64,000 nucleotides of DNA from Lactococcus taiwanensis. Lineage in GTDB: Bacteria; Bacillota; Bacilli; Lactobacillales; Streptococcaceae. Positions within the stretch are counted from its first letter, which is position 1; every line of letters begins with the position of its first letter. Of this stretch, positions 26,876 to 35,532 are shown piece after piece. The translations under genes were made by a program, and so were the position numbers. Location of the stretch: contig NZ_BNDT01000002.1 in the NCBI RefSeq assembly GCF_014905395.1, positions 248,001-312,000 on the forward strand, given 5' to 3'. Under the pieces are notes generated by a model. That model saw only the letters and a program-made list of their open reading frames with translations. It made no database searches and had not been told where the DNA came from.

Positions 26876-26972
26876 TGATAGAATAGAAGTTAAAAGGATT
26901 TTAATAGACTGATGTCATGGTAAGCTACTTATCATTTGATAAGTAAAGAAAAGTAATACAATCAGACATCAG
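26876..26972 (+). promoter_or_regulatory. Promoter and nested inverted repeats before the FMN reductase
   Basis: Extended -10 TGATAGAAT (26876-26884). Downstream, TACTTATCATTTGATAAGTA (26926-26945) is a perfect 8-bp inverted repeat with a 4-nt centre. It is enclosed by a second perfect pair, CTGATGTC (26909-26916) and GACATCAG (26965-26972). It could be an operator or an RNA cruciform; the regulator is unknown. Confidence 0.5.
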
Positions 26973-26996
26973 ATACTTTCAAAAAAGTGAGAGATA

Positions 26997-27788
26997 ATGA
27001 AATATATAGCAATTGTAGGAACAAACGCAAGTTTTTCTTATAACCGAAAACTGCTGTGGTATATGAAAAAACACTTTAGTGATCAAGCAAACATTGAAGT
27101 TATGGAACTAGCAGGTTTGCCACTTTTTTGTGAAGATGAAGCGACAGTGCCTAAGGATGTAAAAAGAATTGCGGACGCAATCGAAACTGCCGACGGTATC
27201 ATTTTTTCTACCCCAGAATATGATCACGCAATCACTGCTGCCCTTAAATCACTCATTGAATGGCTTTCCTGGGGGCCAGTTAAAGTACTTGCTCAGAAGC
27301 CAGTGATGATTGTTGGAACTTCTCTCGGAAGTTTGGGAACTGTATTTGCTCAAGAAAATTTACGGCAAGTTTTAAGTTCTCCAGGAGTGGAGGCTTTTGT
27401 CCTTCCCACACACCAATTCTTGTTAGGACATGCGAAGGCAGCTTTCAATGAGCAAGATGATTTGAGAGAGGCTCAAACGATAGAGTGGTTAGAGCAGTGT
27501 TTTAAAGCATTTGTCTCTTATTGTCGAATTTTAAAACCGTTGCATCAAAGTGAGGAAACAAAAGAATCAGATGATCAGCTCTCACACGAGCTAGAATTAT
27601 CAAATGGTTTAGATCCAAACATGGATGGACAGTGGCAAGAAGAGGTTCAATTTGAATTTTCTGCAGTATCAGATGCTGATACGGGTGCTTCAGAATATGA
27701 AATTCCCGATCAAAGTGAACCCTCCGTCTATCAACAGTTGCTTGATGATTCAGACGACTGGCTAGCTCCTCTAAAGGACTCCAAATAG
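26997..27788 (+). CDS. NAD(P)H-dependent FMN reductase with acidic tail and candidate flavinylation motif
   Basis: 263 residues. Residues 1-180 are an FMN_red flavodoxin-like domain (GTNASFSYNRKLL; STPEYDHAITAALKSLIEWLS). Residues 181-263 form an acidic, probably flexible tail absent from ordinary FMN reductases. In it, D226-A-D-T-G-A-S232 fits the ApbE target pattern Dxx(S/T)GA(T/S), with Ser232 as possible FMN acceptor. The next gene is an ApbE without signal peptide, so both proteins are cytoplasmic. Covalent FMN on the tail is an inference. Confidence 0.8.
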   Translation: MKYIAIVGTNASFSYNRKLLWYMKKHFSDQANIEVMELAGLPLFCEDEATVPKDVKRIADAIETADGIIFSTPEYDHAITAALKSLIEWLSWGPVKVLAQKPVMIVGTSLGSLGTVFAQENLRQVLSSPGVEAFVLPTHQFLLGHAKAAFNEQDDLREAQTIEWLEQCFKAFVSYCRILKPLHQSEETKESDDQLSHELELSNGLDPNMDGQWQEEVQFEFSAVSDADTGASEYEIPDQSEPSVYQQLLDDSDDWLAPLKDSK

Positions 27789-27839
27789 TATGAGTTGAGA
27801 AAGCTATTCAGTCATTAACAGGCCACATAGGAAAAAATC

Positions 27840-28817
27840 ATGAAAAAAAAAGAGCCGTTCGCACTTCATAAGATTTCAAAAAAATACCGGGCCCTTGGGA
27901 CAGTTATAGAACTGACCCTTTTTGGCACTCAGTCAAAAGAGTTATTAGATGAAGCGTTTGCGTTAATTCAGTACTATGAGGAACTTTTAACAGTTAATAG
28001 AGAAACGTCTGAACTTATGGCTATTAACCTTTCAGCAGGGCTAGAGGCAGTTCAAGTTTCAGCTCCAGTCTATCAGTTAACCAAACTTGCCATACAAAAA
28101 AGCCAGGAACATTTTGGTTTTAATGCGGCAATTGGGCCTTTAGTAAAACTTTGGCATATTGGTTTTTTAGACGCTAAACTTCCAGCTGAAAAGGAAATTC
28201 AAAAACAACTTGTGTTAAGTAACCCTGATCATATTTTACTGAAAGATGAAACTTTTTCTGTTTTTCTTCCCCAGAAAGGTATGGAATTAGATTTAGGAGG
28301 GATTGCTAAGGGTTATATCGCTGATCGGATACAGGATTTATGGCATGCCAAAGGTTACGAGAGAGGCATTATTAATCTGGGAGGTAATCTCATCTTGATG
28401 GGTGATCCCCCGCACCATTCAGATGGGCAATGGCGAGTAGGCATTAGAAACCCACTCGATAACAGTAGGCAATCCATTGTACAAATTATTGCGGGTGAAG
28501 GCTCCGTTGTGACTTCAGGTATTTCTGAGCGCTACCTCGACATAGGTGGAAAAAAATATCACCATATAATTGATCCTGAAACAGGATATCCCCATGATAA
28601 CCGGATTGCGAGCGTCACCGTCTTTTCTAAAAAATCAATTGATGGTGAGATTGAAACGACACGTCTCTTCTTTGCTGATAAACCCCAAGAAAAATGTTTA
28701 CTAGAGGGGCGTGGGGTTTATGGTGCTCTTTATGTCACTCGTGATAGAAAGATTATTGCTGTTGGAATACCTAGAAATCAGATTAAAATTCTAGATGAGC
28801 GGTTCACTTTAATTTGA
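27840..28817 (+). CDS. apbE: FAD:protein FMN transferase (ApbE family), cytoplasmic
   Basis: 325 residues. ApbE motifs visible: LDLGGIAKGYIADRI, INLGGN and HHIIDPETGYP. The enzyme moves FMN from FAD to a Thr/Ser of a target protein. Most bacterial ApbE proteins are exported lipoproteins; this one has no signal peptide, pointing to a cytoplasmic target. It lies 51 bp after the FMN reductase, with AGGAAAA as ribosome site, and ends at a strong terminator. Confidence 0.9.
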   Translation: MKKKEPFALHKISKKYRALGTVIELTLFGTQSKELLDEAFALIQYYEELLTVNRETSELMAINLSAGLEAVQVSAPVYQLTKLAIQKSQEHFGFNAAIGPLVKLWHIGFLDAKLPAEKEIQKQLVLSNPDHILLKDETFSVFLPQKGMELDLGGIAKGYIADRIQDLWHAKGYERGIINLGGNLILMGDPPHHSDGQWRVGIRNPLDNSRQSIVQIIAGEGSVVTSGISERYLDIGGKKYHHIIDPETGYPHDNRIASVTVFSKKSIDGEIETTRLFFADKPQEKCLLEGRGVYGALYVTRDRKIIAVGIPRNQIKILDERFTLI

Positions 28818-28821
28818 TAGA

Positions 28822-28853
28822 AAAAAACCTTTACTTTAAAGTAAAGGTCTTTT
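28822..28853. terminator. Bidirectional terminator between apbE and lysS
   Basis: ACCTTTACTTT and AAAGTAAAGGT form a perfect 11-bp stem (28827-28848) flanked by A and T runs. Confidence 0.88.
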
Positions 28854-28855
28854 AT

Positions 28856-30385
<1,530 letters not shown>

Positions 30386-30524
30386 TTAAAAAATTGACAG
30401 TTATTTTTTTGATGGTAACCGCTTTAAGTCGCGCTTTTTCGGTTATTTTATTTATCCATTTATTTATTTGTCTTCTCATAAGTAATAATTAAAAAAAGTA
30501 ATTAAAGCAATAAGAATAATTTAT

Positions 30525-30553
30525 TTTACAAAAATAGTTTGAGTGTGTAAACT
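30525..30553 (+). promoter_or_regulatory. Promoter of the UPF0324 gene
   Basis: TTTACA (30525-30530), a 17-bp spacer and TAAACT (30548-30553) with TG in the extended position. Confidence 0.65.
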
Positions 30554-30590
30554 AGAGAAAGTAGTTTTTAAAAAGAGTAGGAGAAGAGAG

Positions 30591-31619
30591 ATGGATTTAT
30601 TGAAAAGAAAAACACAGGACTTATCTAAAATTGGACCTGGTTTTTCCATGGCTTTGGTAATAGCTATAGTAAGCTATTTACTCAATCGTTTTGTCTTGCA
30701 GGGTTTAGGCGCAGCCACCATTGCAATATTACTAGGAATTATTTTAGGGAACGTATATTTTAAGCAGCCAATCCTCTTTTTGGGGACGGCCTGGTCAGAG
30801 AAAAAGTTGTTAGAATTCTCAGTGATGTTTTTAGGAGCTACGGTTACTTTTCAAACGATTGGAAAGCTGGGTTGGTCAGGGGTAGGCTTTATTATTTTGC
30901 AGATGATTGCCACAATCATATTTGTTTTATTTATAGGTAAAAAATTAGGCTTCTCGCATAATATCACGGTACTTATGGCCTCTGGTAATGCAGTTTGTGG
31001 TTCTTCAGCGATTGCTGCAGTTGAGCCAGTTATAGGAGCAGATACAGGCGAGAAGCGCACCTCAATTGCAATGGTTAATCTGATGGGGACTATTTTGATG
31101 CTCACTCTTCCTCTTATTGGGACGTGGCTATTTGGTTCTAATGATTTATTGAGAGGAGCTCTGATTGGTGGAACAGAGCAGTCTGTCGGACAGGTAGTAG
31201 CCTCAGCGACAATGGTCAATTCGGAAACGACAACCCTAGCAACTCTGTTTAAAATCATGCGCATCATTCTCCTTGTCTTTGTTGTCCTTTATTTTGGGAC
31301 TAGACACCAAAAAGAACGGAAAATTGAGACTTCTCCTTCGGACATTAAGCTGAAACGGCAATCTTTTCTTCCTTGGTATGTGATGGGTTTTCTCGTGCTT
31401 TGTACCCTCGATACTTTTGTGCATTTTGCCCCTGAACTTTCGGCTACTGCTAAATTCATTTCAGGTTGGTGCGAAACTATTGCACTTGCGGCAATTGGGT
31501 TGCGTCTTAATCTTGTAGAATTTGTTAAAGCAGGAAAAAAATTACTCATTTATGGGATTTCTACCCTCTTATTCCAAGTGATTTTGGCCTTTATTTTGAT
31601 TAGTTTACTTCTTAAATAA
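30591..31619 (+). CDS. UPF0324 family membrane protein (YeiH-like)
   Basis: 342 residues with about ten membrane helices and the family's GNAVCGSSAIAAVEPVI motif. YeiH/UPF0324 proteins are thought to be anion or sulfate-type transporters, but function is not established. ATG 30591 follows AGGAGAAGAGAG; the in-frame upstream ATG at 30543 lies in the promoter. No strong terminator follows. Confidence 0.85.
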   Translation: MDLLKRKTQDLSKIGPGFSMALVIAIVSYLLNRFVLQGLGAATIAILLGIILGNVYFKQPILFLGTAWSEKKLLEFSVMFLGATVTFQTIGKLGWSGVGFIILQMIATIIFVLFIGKKLGFSHNITVLMASGNAVCGSSAIAAVEPVIGADTGEKRTSIAMVNLMGTILMLTLPLIGTWLFGSNDLLRGALIGGTEQSVGQVVASATMVNSETTTLATLFKIMRIILLVFVVLYFGTRHQKERKIETSPSDIKLKRQSFLPWYVMGFLVLCTLDTFVHFAPELSATAKFISGWCETIALAAIGLRLNLVEFVKAGKKLLIYGISTLLFQVILAFILISLLLK

Positions 31620-31667
31620 AGAAAAAAGATATATTTTTTAAATGAGCCAGAACTTTTTTAGAAATTT

Positions 31668-31676
31668 TGTTATAAT
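31668..31676 (+). promoter_or_regulatory. Extended -10 promoter of thiI
   Basis: TGTTATAAT, about 65 bp before the ATG. Confidence 0.65.
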
Positions 31677-31740
31677 AATTGAGCAAAGTCTGGTGTAAAT
31701 CAAGGAATCAGGCAAAATTTATAGAAATAAATGGGTTAAT

Positions 31741-32967
31741 ATGGTAGTTTACGATGAAATTATGGTTCGCTACGGCGAACTTTCTACGAAAGGTAAGAAC
31801 CGAGGTTTTTTCATTAATCGTCTAGCAAAAAATCTTCATGAGGTCTTATCTGATCTTACAGAATTAAAGATTACAGCGGTACGTGATCGAGCACATATTT
31901 TACTAAATGGCGCAGATTATCAAGAAGTCTCTCGTCGCCTGTCAAAGGTGTTTGGTATCCAAAATTTTTCTCCTTCAATTAAAGTTGAAAAATCAGTACC
32001 GATACTTAAAGAGGCAGTTATTACTTTATTTAAGGAAATTTATAGGGAAGGGATGACCTTCAAAATTGCAGCACGTAGGGCAGATCACCAATTTGAGTTA
32101 GATTCTACGGAATTAAATATGACTTTAGGGGATGTAGTTTTTGATAATTTTGACTATGCGAAGGTACAAATGAAACAACCTGATATTACCTTGCGTGTCG
32201 AAATACGACCAGATGCAGCTTATTTAAGTTATGAAACTCTAAAAGGAGCTGGCGGAATGCCCGTCGGAACTGCTGGGCGTGGGCATTTAATGCTCTCTGG
32301 GGGAATTGATTCACCTGTTGCAGGTTATTTAGCCTTGAAACGAGGGGTCGAAATCGAGGCCGTTCATTTTGCGAGTCCTCCTTATACGTCACCTGGCGCG
32401 TTAAAGAAAGCGAAAGATCTTGCTGCAAAATTGACAGCCTTTGGGGGCTCTATTACATTTATCGAAGTGCCTTTTACTGAAATTCAAGAAGAAATAAAAG
32501 CAAAAGCCCCCCAAGCCTATTTGATGACCTTAACTCGGCGTTTCATGATGCGCGTGGTTGACCGCATCCGTGAAGCTCGTGGTGGAAAAGTTATTATTAA
32601 TGGTGAGTCTTTAGGTCAAGTAGCTAGTCAAACTTTGGGTTCTATGTCTGTTATTAATGAAGTAACCACAACACCAGTGATTCGTCCGGTTGTGACAATG
32701 GATAAAATAGAAATTATTGAAATTGCTGAAAAAATAGATACTTTTGATCTATCCATCTTACCTTTTGAAGATTGTTGCACTGTGTTTGCTCCTCCTGCAC
32801 CCAAAACAAATCCGAAATTAGAGAATTGTTTACAATATGAGAAACGTCTCGATGTTGAGGGGATGGTGGAACGGGCAGTTAATGGCATTATGCTCACGAC
32901 AATCAGCGGTGAAAATTGGGATCAGGAAGAAAAAGTGGAAGAAGCAACTTTTGCGGATCTCTTATAG
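31741..32967 (+). CDS. thiI: tRNA 4-thiouridine synthase ThiI
   Basis: 408 residues: N-terminal ferredoxin-like/THUMP region, then the ATP pyrophosphatase with PP-loop SGGIDSP. It lacks the C-terminal rhodanese domain of E. coli ThiI, as usual in Firmicutes. It makes s4U8 in tRNA with sulfur from a cysteine desulfurase; the expected partner gene is not adjacent. The ribosome site is weak (GGGTTAAT). Confidence 0.94.
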   Translation: MVVYDEIMVRYGELSTKGKNRGFFINRLAKNLHEVLSDLTELKITAVRDRAHILLNGADYQEVSRRLSKVFGIQNFSPSIKVEKSVPILKEAVITLFKEIYREGMTFKIAARRADHQFELDSTELNMTLGDVVFDNFDYAKVQMKQPDITLRVEIRPDAAYLSYETLKGAGGMPVGTAGRGHLMLSGGIDSPVAGYLALKRGVEIEAVHFASPPYTSPGALKKAKDLAAKLTAFGGSITFIEVPFTEIQEEIKAKAPQAYLMTLTRRFMMRVVDRIREARGGKVIINGESLGQVASQTLGSMSVINEVTTTPVIRPVVTMDKIEIIEIAEKIDTFDLSILPFEDCCTVFAPPAPKTNPKLENCLQYEKRLDVEGMVERAVNGIMLTTISGENWDQEEKVEEATFADLL

Positions 32968-33000
32968 AAAAAGCTACTTCTTTGGAAGTAGCTTTTTGAC
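32968..33000 (+). terminator. Terminator of thiI
   Basis: AAAAAGCTACTTC and GAAGTAGCTTTTT pair around a 4-5 nt loop. Confidence 0.88.
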
Positions 33001-33023
33001 AGACTATGGTTCGTAGTTTACTC

Positions 33024-33129
33024 TTGACAAAGAAAAGAAACAAGACTATAATAACTAATGGTATTTATTAACTAGAAAAGTTAATTAAAAGGAGCGCTTA
33101 TCATGCATAAGCGCTCCTCTTATCTCTAA
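33024..33129 (+). promoter_or_regulatory. Consensus promoter and hairpin leader before the MFS pump
   Basis: TTGACA (33024-33029), exactly 17 bp and TATAAT (33047-33052): a perfect sigma-A promoter. Its transcript would carry GGAGCGCTTAT/ATAAGCGCTCC (33091-33117), an 11-bp perfect hairpin with the loop CATGC. The stem holds a ribosome site (AAAAGGAG) and the loop holds an ATG. Confidence 0.65.
33103..33129 (+). CDS. Possible leader peptide MHKRSSYL
   Basis: 8-codon ORF whose ATG is in the hairpin loop, 8 nt after AAAAGGAG, ending TAA at 33127. It is the first ORF on the transcript from the consensus promoter and lies 105 nt before an MFS drug-efflux-type gene. Leader peptides of this kind often sense ribosome stalling before resistance genes; here that is an inference. 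Confidence 0.35.
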   Translation: MHKRSSYL

Positions 33130-33234
33130 AAATTTGTTAGGTTTAAGTATAGAAAAACAGGAAAGTAAGATATTTTATTTTTGCTCTAAAGTACGAACAT
33201 ACTTGACTTTGACTGTGTCATAGAAAGGAAAAAA

Positions 33235-34644
33235 ATGTCTGATCGGATTAAAGCGCTAATTGCGCTAGGTATTTTTACGTTTATGTCGACATTGGATGGC
33301 TCAATTGTAAATATTGCTTTGCCAACAATGTCGAGAGAGCTTCATGTTTCTACGGCTCAAATTACATGGGTAGTGACGATTTATTTAATTGTGATTTCAG
33401 CTATCGTGCTGATTTTTGGTCGCTTGGGCGACTTAATTGGTAAATCAAAAATTGCTCGCATTGGTTGGGGAATTTTTATTTTAGGTTCATTTCTTGCTGG
33501 GGTAAATTTCGGCGGTGGCCTTGGTTTTCTGCTCTTTGCAAGGATTGTTCAGGCTATAGGGGCCGCAATGTTCATGGCTACTGGTTTTGGTATCATTTCA
33601 GAAATTTTCCCACCTGAGCGCCGGGCGCGTGCCTTGGCAATCTCTGCCATGTTTGTTTCGGTAGGATCAATAGCTGGTCCTGCTCTTGGGGGATTAATTT
33701 TACAAGTAGCAAGTTGGAATTACATTTTTTGGATTAATGTGCCGATAGGTATCATTGCTTGGATTTTTGGGAGTCGTGCACTTCCTAAAGAGAGCCCCGA
33801 AGGAAAATGGTCAGATATGGATGTCACTGGAGGAACATTGATGACCTTGGTTATTGTGTTACTCTTTTTGGCTTTGAACTTTGGTCAAACTTTGGGATGG
33901 ACAAATCCTATGATCATTATTGCGGTGATAGTTGGTTTGATATTATTGGTTGCTTTCATTGCAACGGAGAAAAAAGTAGCAAAACCTCTATTGGATTTAG
34001 GAATTTTTAAATCTAAATTGTTCACCATGAGTATCATTATGGCACTTTTTAACTTTACAGTAGCAATGTTTTCAAGCATTTTACTGCCGTTTTACCTGCA
34101 AGACTTTAGAGCTTATGCACCAGGTTTGGCTGGTCTATTTATGATGGCTTATCCTGTTGCAATGCTCATTGCTAGCCCTTTAGCAGGCTCAATTGCTGAT
34201 AAGATGGATAAGGAAATTGTAACTTTTGTAGGTATCTCAGGAATTGTTTTATCTCAACTTGGTTACTTACTAATTAACCCACATTCAGCACCATGGTTTG
34301 TGGTAGTTATTATTGCTTTTCAAGGAATGTCAATGGGAATCTTCCAGAGCCCAAATAATGCTTTAATCATGGAAAGTGTTGAGCGACAATATCTTGGGAT
34401 TGCAGGATCCGTTAATTCATTAGCACGGAATATGGCATTTGTTTTGGGAACGTCATTGGCTACGCTTATCCTATTTACTGCAATGTCAAGTAAGCTGGGT
34501 TATCGGGTTAATACCTATCTTCCTAACCAACCCACTGCATTTTTACATGGTTTTCATGTGGCCTTTTATTTCTCTACTTTTTTAGTACTGATTACCTGGA
34601 TTTTAGGGCTGATCCGCTTATTAGGTCGTAAAAAAAGCGCATAA
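33235..34644 (+). CDS. MFS transporter, DHA2 (14-helix) drug efflux type
   Basis: 469 residues with about 14 membrane helices. Motif D1 (LDGSIVNIALPTM) and motif A (GRLGDLIGKSKIARIG) place it in the DHA2 family of multidrug/proton antiporters (LmrB/EmrB-like). GAAAGGAAAAAA precedes the ATG. The substrate is unknown. The preceding hairpin leader suggests inducible expression. Confidence 0.87.
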   Translation: MSDRIKALIALGIFTFMSTLDGSIVNIALPTMSRELHVSTAQITWVVTIYLIVISAIVLIFGRLGDLIGKSKIARIGWGIFILGSFLAGVNFGGGLGFLLFARIVQAIGAAMFMATGFGIISEIFPPERRARALAISAMFVSVGSIAGPALGGLILQVASWNYIFWINVPIGIIAWIFGSRALPKESPEGKWSDMDVTGGTLMTLVIVLLFLALNFGQTLGWTNPMIIIAVIVGLILLVAFIATEKKVAKPLLDLGIFKSKLFTMSIIMALFNFTVAMFSSILLPFYLQDFRAYAPGLAGLFMMAYPVAMLIASPLAGSIADKMDKEIVTFVGISGIVLSQLGYLLINPHSAPWFVVVIIAFQGMSMGIFQSPNNALIMESVERQYLGIAGSVNSLARNMAFVLGTSLATLILFTAMSSKLGYRVNTYLPNQPTAFLHGFHVAFYFSTFLVLITWILGLIRLLGRKKSA

Positions 34645-34645
34645 G

Positions 34646-34669
34646 ACAACCTGAAAAGGTTGTTTTTTA
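34646..34669 (+). terminator. Terminator of the MFS gene
   Basis: ACAACCT and AGGTTGT pair around GAAA-type loop, followed by TTTTTT. Confidence 0.85.
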
Positions 34670-34685
34670 CTGATGAGGCTGTCAG
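34670..34685. repeat. CTGAC palindrome copy 9 (CTGAT-GAGGCT-GTCAG)
   Basis: One base differs in the left arm; directly downstream of the MFS terminator. Confidence 0.7.
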
Positions 34686-34700
34686 AGCTTTTGATGAGTT

Positions 34701-34710
34701 TACATGTGTA
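34701..34710. promoter_or_regulatory. CopR/CopY-type operator (cop box) before the azoreductase
   Basis: TACATGTGTA matches the cop box TACANNTGTA exactly and is extended to TTTACATGTGTAAA. In L. lactis the copper repressor CopR binds this sequence before copper genes and some oxidoreductases. It lies about 44 bp upstream of the azoreductase -10, farther than usual for a repressor site. Confidence 0.6.
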
Positions 34711-34750
34711 AATGTTCACGTACTTTTTTGTTCAGGTTTACGAAAAAGTT

Positions 34751-34774
34751 TGATATAATGATTCTCATATCATT
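34751..34774 (+). promoter_or_regulatory. Promoter and inverted repeat of the azoreductase gene
   Basis: Extended -10 TGATATAAT (34751-34759) overlaps AATGAT-TCTCAT-ATCATT (34757-34774), a possible operator at the start site. Confidence 0.6.
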
Positions 34775-34793
34775 ATAAAAAAGGAAATGAATT

Positions 34794-35399
34794 ATGACTA
34801 AACTTCTCGTTGTTAAAGGACATCCCCTGACTGCTGACTACTCTATGTCACTTAAGGGACTTGACGCATTTGTTGCTGCTTACAAAGCTGCTCATCCTAC
34901 AGATGAAATCGAAGTCCTCGATGTTTTTGATGGTACAATCCCCTCACTCAATACGGAGCTAGTAAGTGCGATGTTTGCTGGCGAAGGTGCTCAATTGACA
35001 GCTTCACAGCAAGAAAAGTTGGCCCGTTTCGGTGAACTCACAGAACAGTTTTTGGCAGCAGATAAAGTGGTTATCGCCAATCCAATGTATAATCTGATGA
35101 TTCCTGCAGAATTGAAATCTTGGGTTGATACTGTGAATGTGGCTGGTAAAACCTTTAAGTATACGGCTGAAGGTCCTGTTGGACTTGCAGGTGGAAAAAA
35201 AGTATTGCATCTCCAAGCTAACGGGGGAGTTTATAGCGCACAAGATCCAGCGACTGTTTATATGTCTGCGATCTTTAACTTCATCGGAGCTGATTTCAAG
35301 CAAATTGCTGTTGAAGGGCATGCTTATGATCCTGATAAAGCAGATGCCTTGCTTGCTGAATTTATCGCTAAAGTTGAAGCAGCAGCTCAAACTTTCTAA
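34794..35399 (+). CDS. azoR: FMN-dependent NADH-azoreductase
   Basis: 201-residue flavodoxin-like enzyme with the family's [20 protein letters not shown] and HLQANGGVY segments. It reduces azo dyes and quinones with NADH and probably protects against quinone stress. AAGGAAATG precedes the ATG. A perfect cop box and an inverted repeat at the promoter suggest metal- or quinone-responsive control. Confidence 0.9.
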   Translation: MTKLLVVKGHPLTADYSMSLKGLDAFVAAYKAAHPTDEIEVLDVFDGTIPSLNTELVSAMFAGEGAQLTASQQEKLARFGELTEQFLAADKVVIANPMYNLMIPAELKSWVDTVNVAGKTFKYTAEGPVGLAGGKKVLHLQANGGVYSAQDPATVYMSAIFNFIGADFKQIAVEGHAYDPDKADALLAEFIAKVEAAAQTF

Positions 35400-35430
35400 T
35401 AAAAAAAGCTCTTTAGGGGAGCTTTTTTAT
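35400..35430 (+). terminator. Terminator of azoR
   Basis: AAAAAAAGCTC and GAGCTTTTTT pair around TTTAGGG. Confidence 0.85.
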
Positions 35431-35441
35431 GTTTATCCAAA

Positions 35442-35474
35442 AAAAGTTACTGACGGCTTGGTCAGCAACTTTTG
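35442..35474. repeat. CTGAC palindrome copy 10 (CTGAC-GGCTTG-GTCAG)
   Basis: Core 35450-35465 within AAAAAGTTACTGAC/GTCAGCAACTTTT, a second terminator-like hairpin behind azoR. Confidence 0.85.
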
Positions 35475-35504
35475 ATGTGCATACCAATAAAAATAAGGTT
35501 AAGA

Positions 35505-35532
35505 AAAAGAACTGATCAGACGGTCAGTTCTT
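35505..35532 (-). terminator. Minus-strand terminator on CTGAC palindrome copy 11
   Basis: On the minus strand AAGAACTGAC pairs with ATCAGTTCTT and runs into T's. The core 35512-35527 includes the TGA stop of the antiporter gene. Confidence 0.8.
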
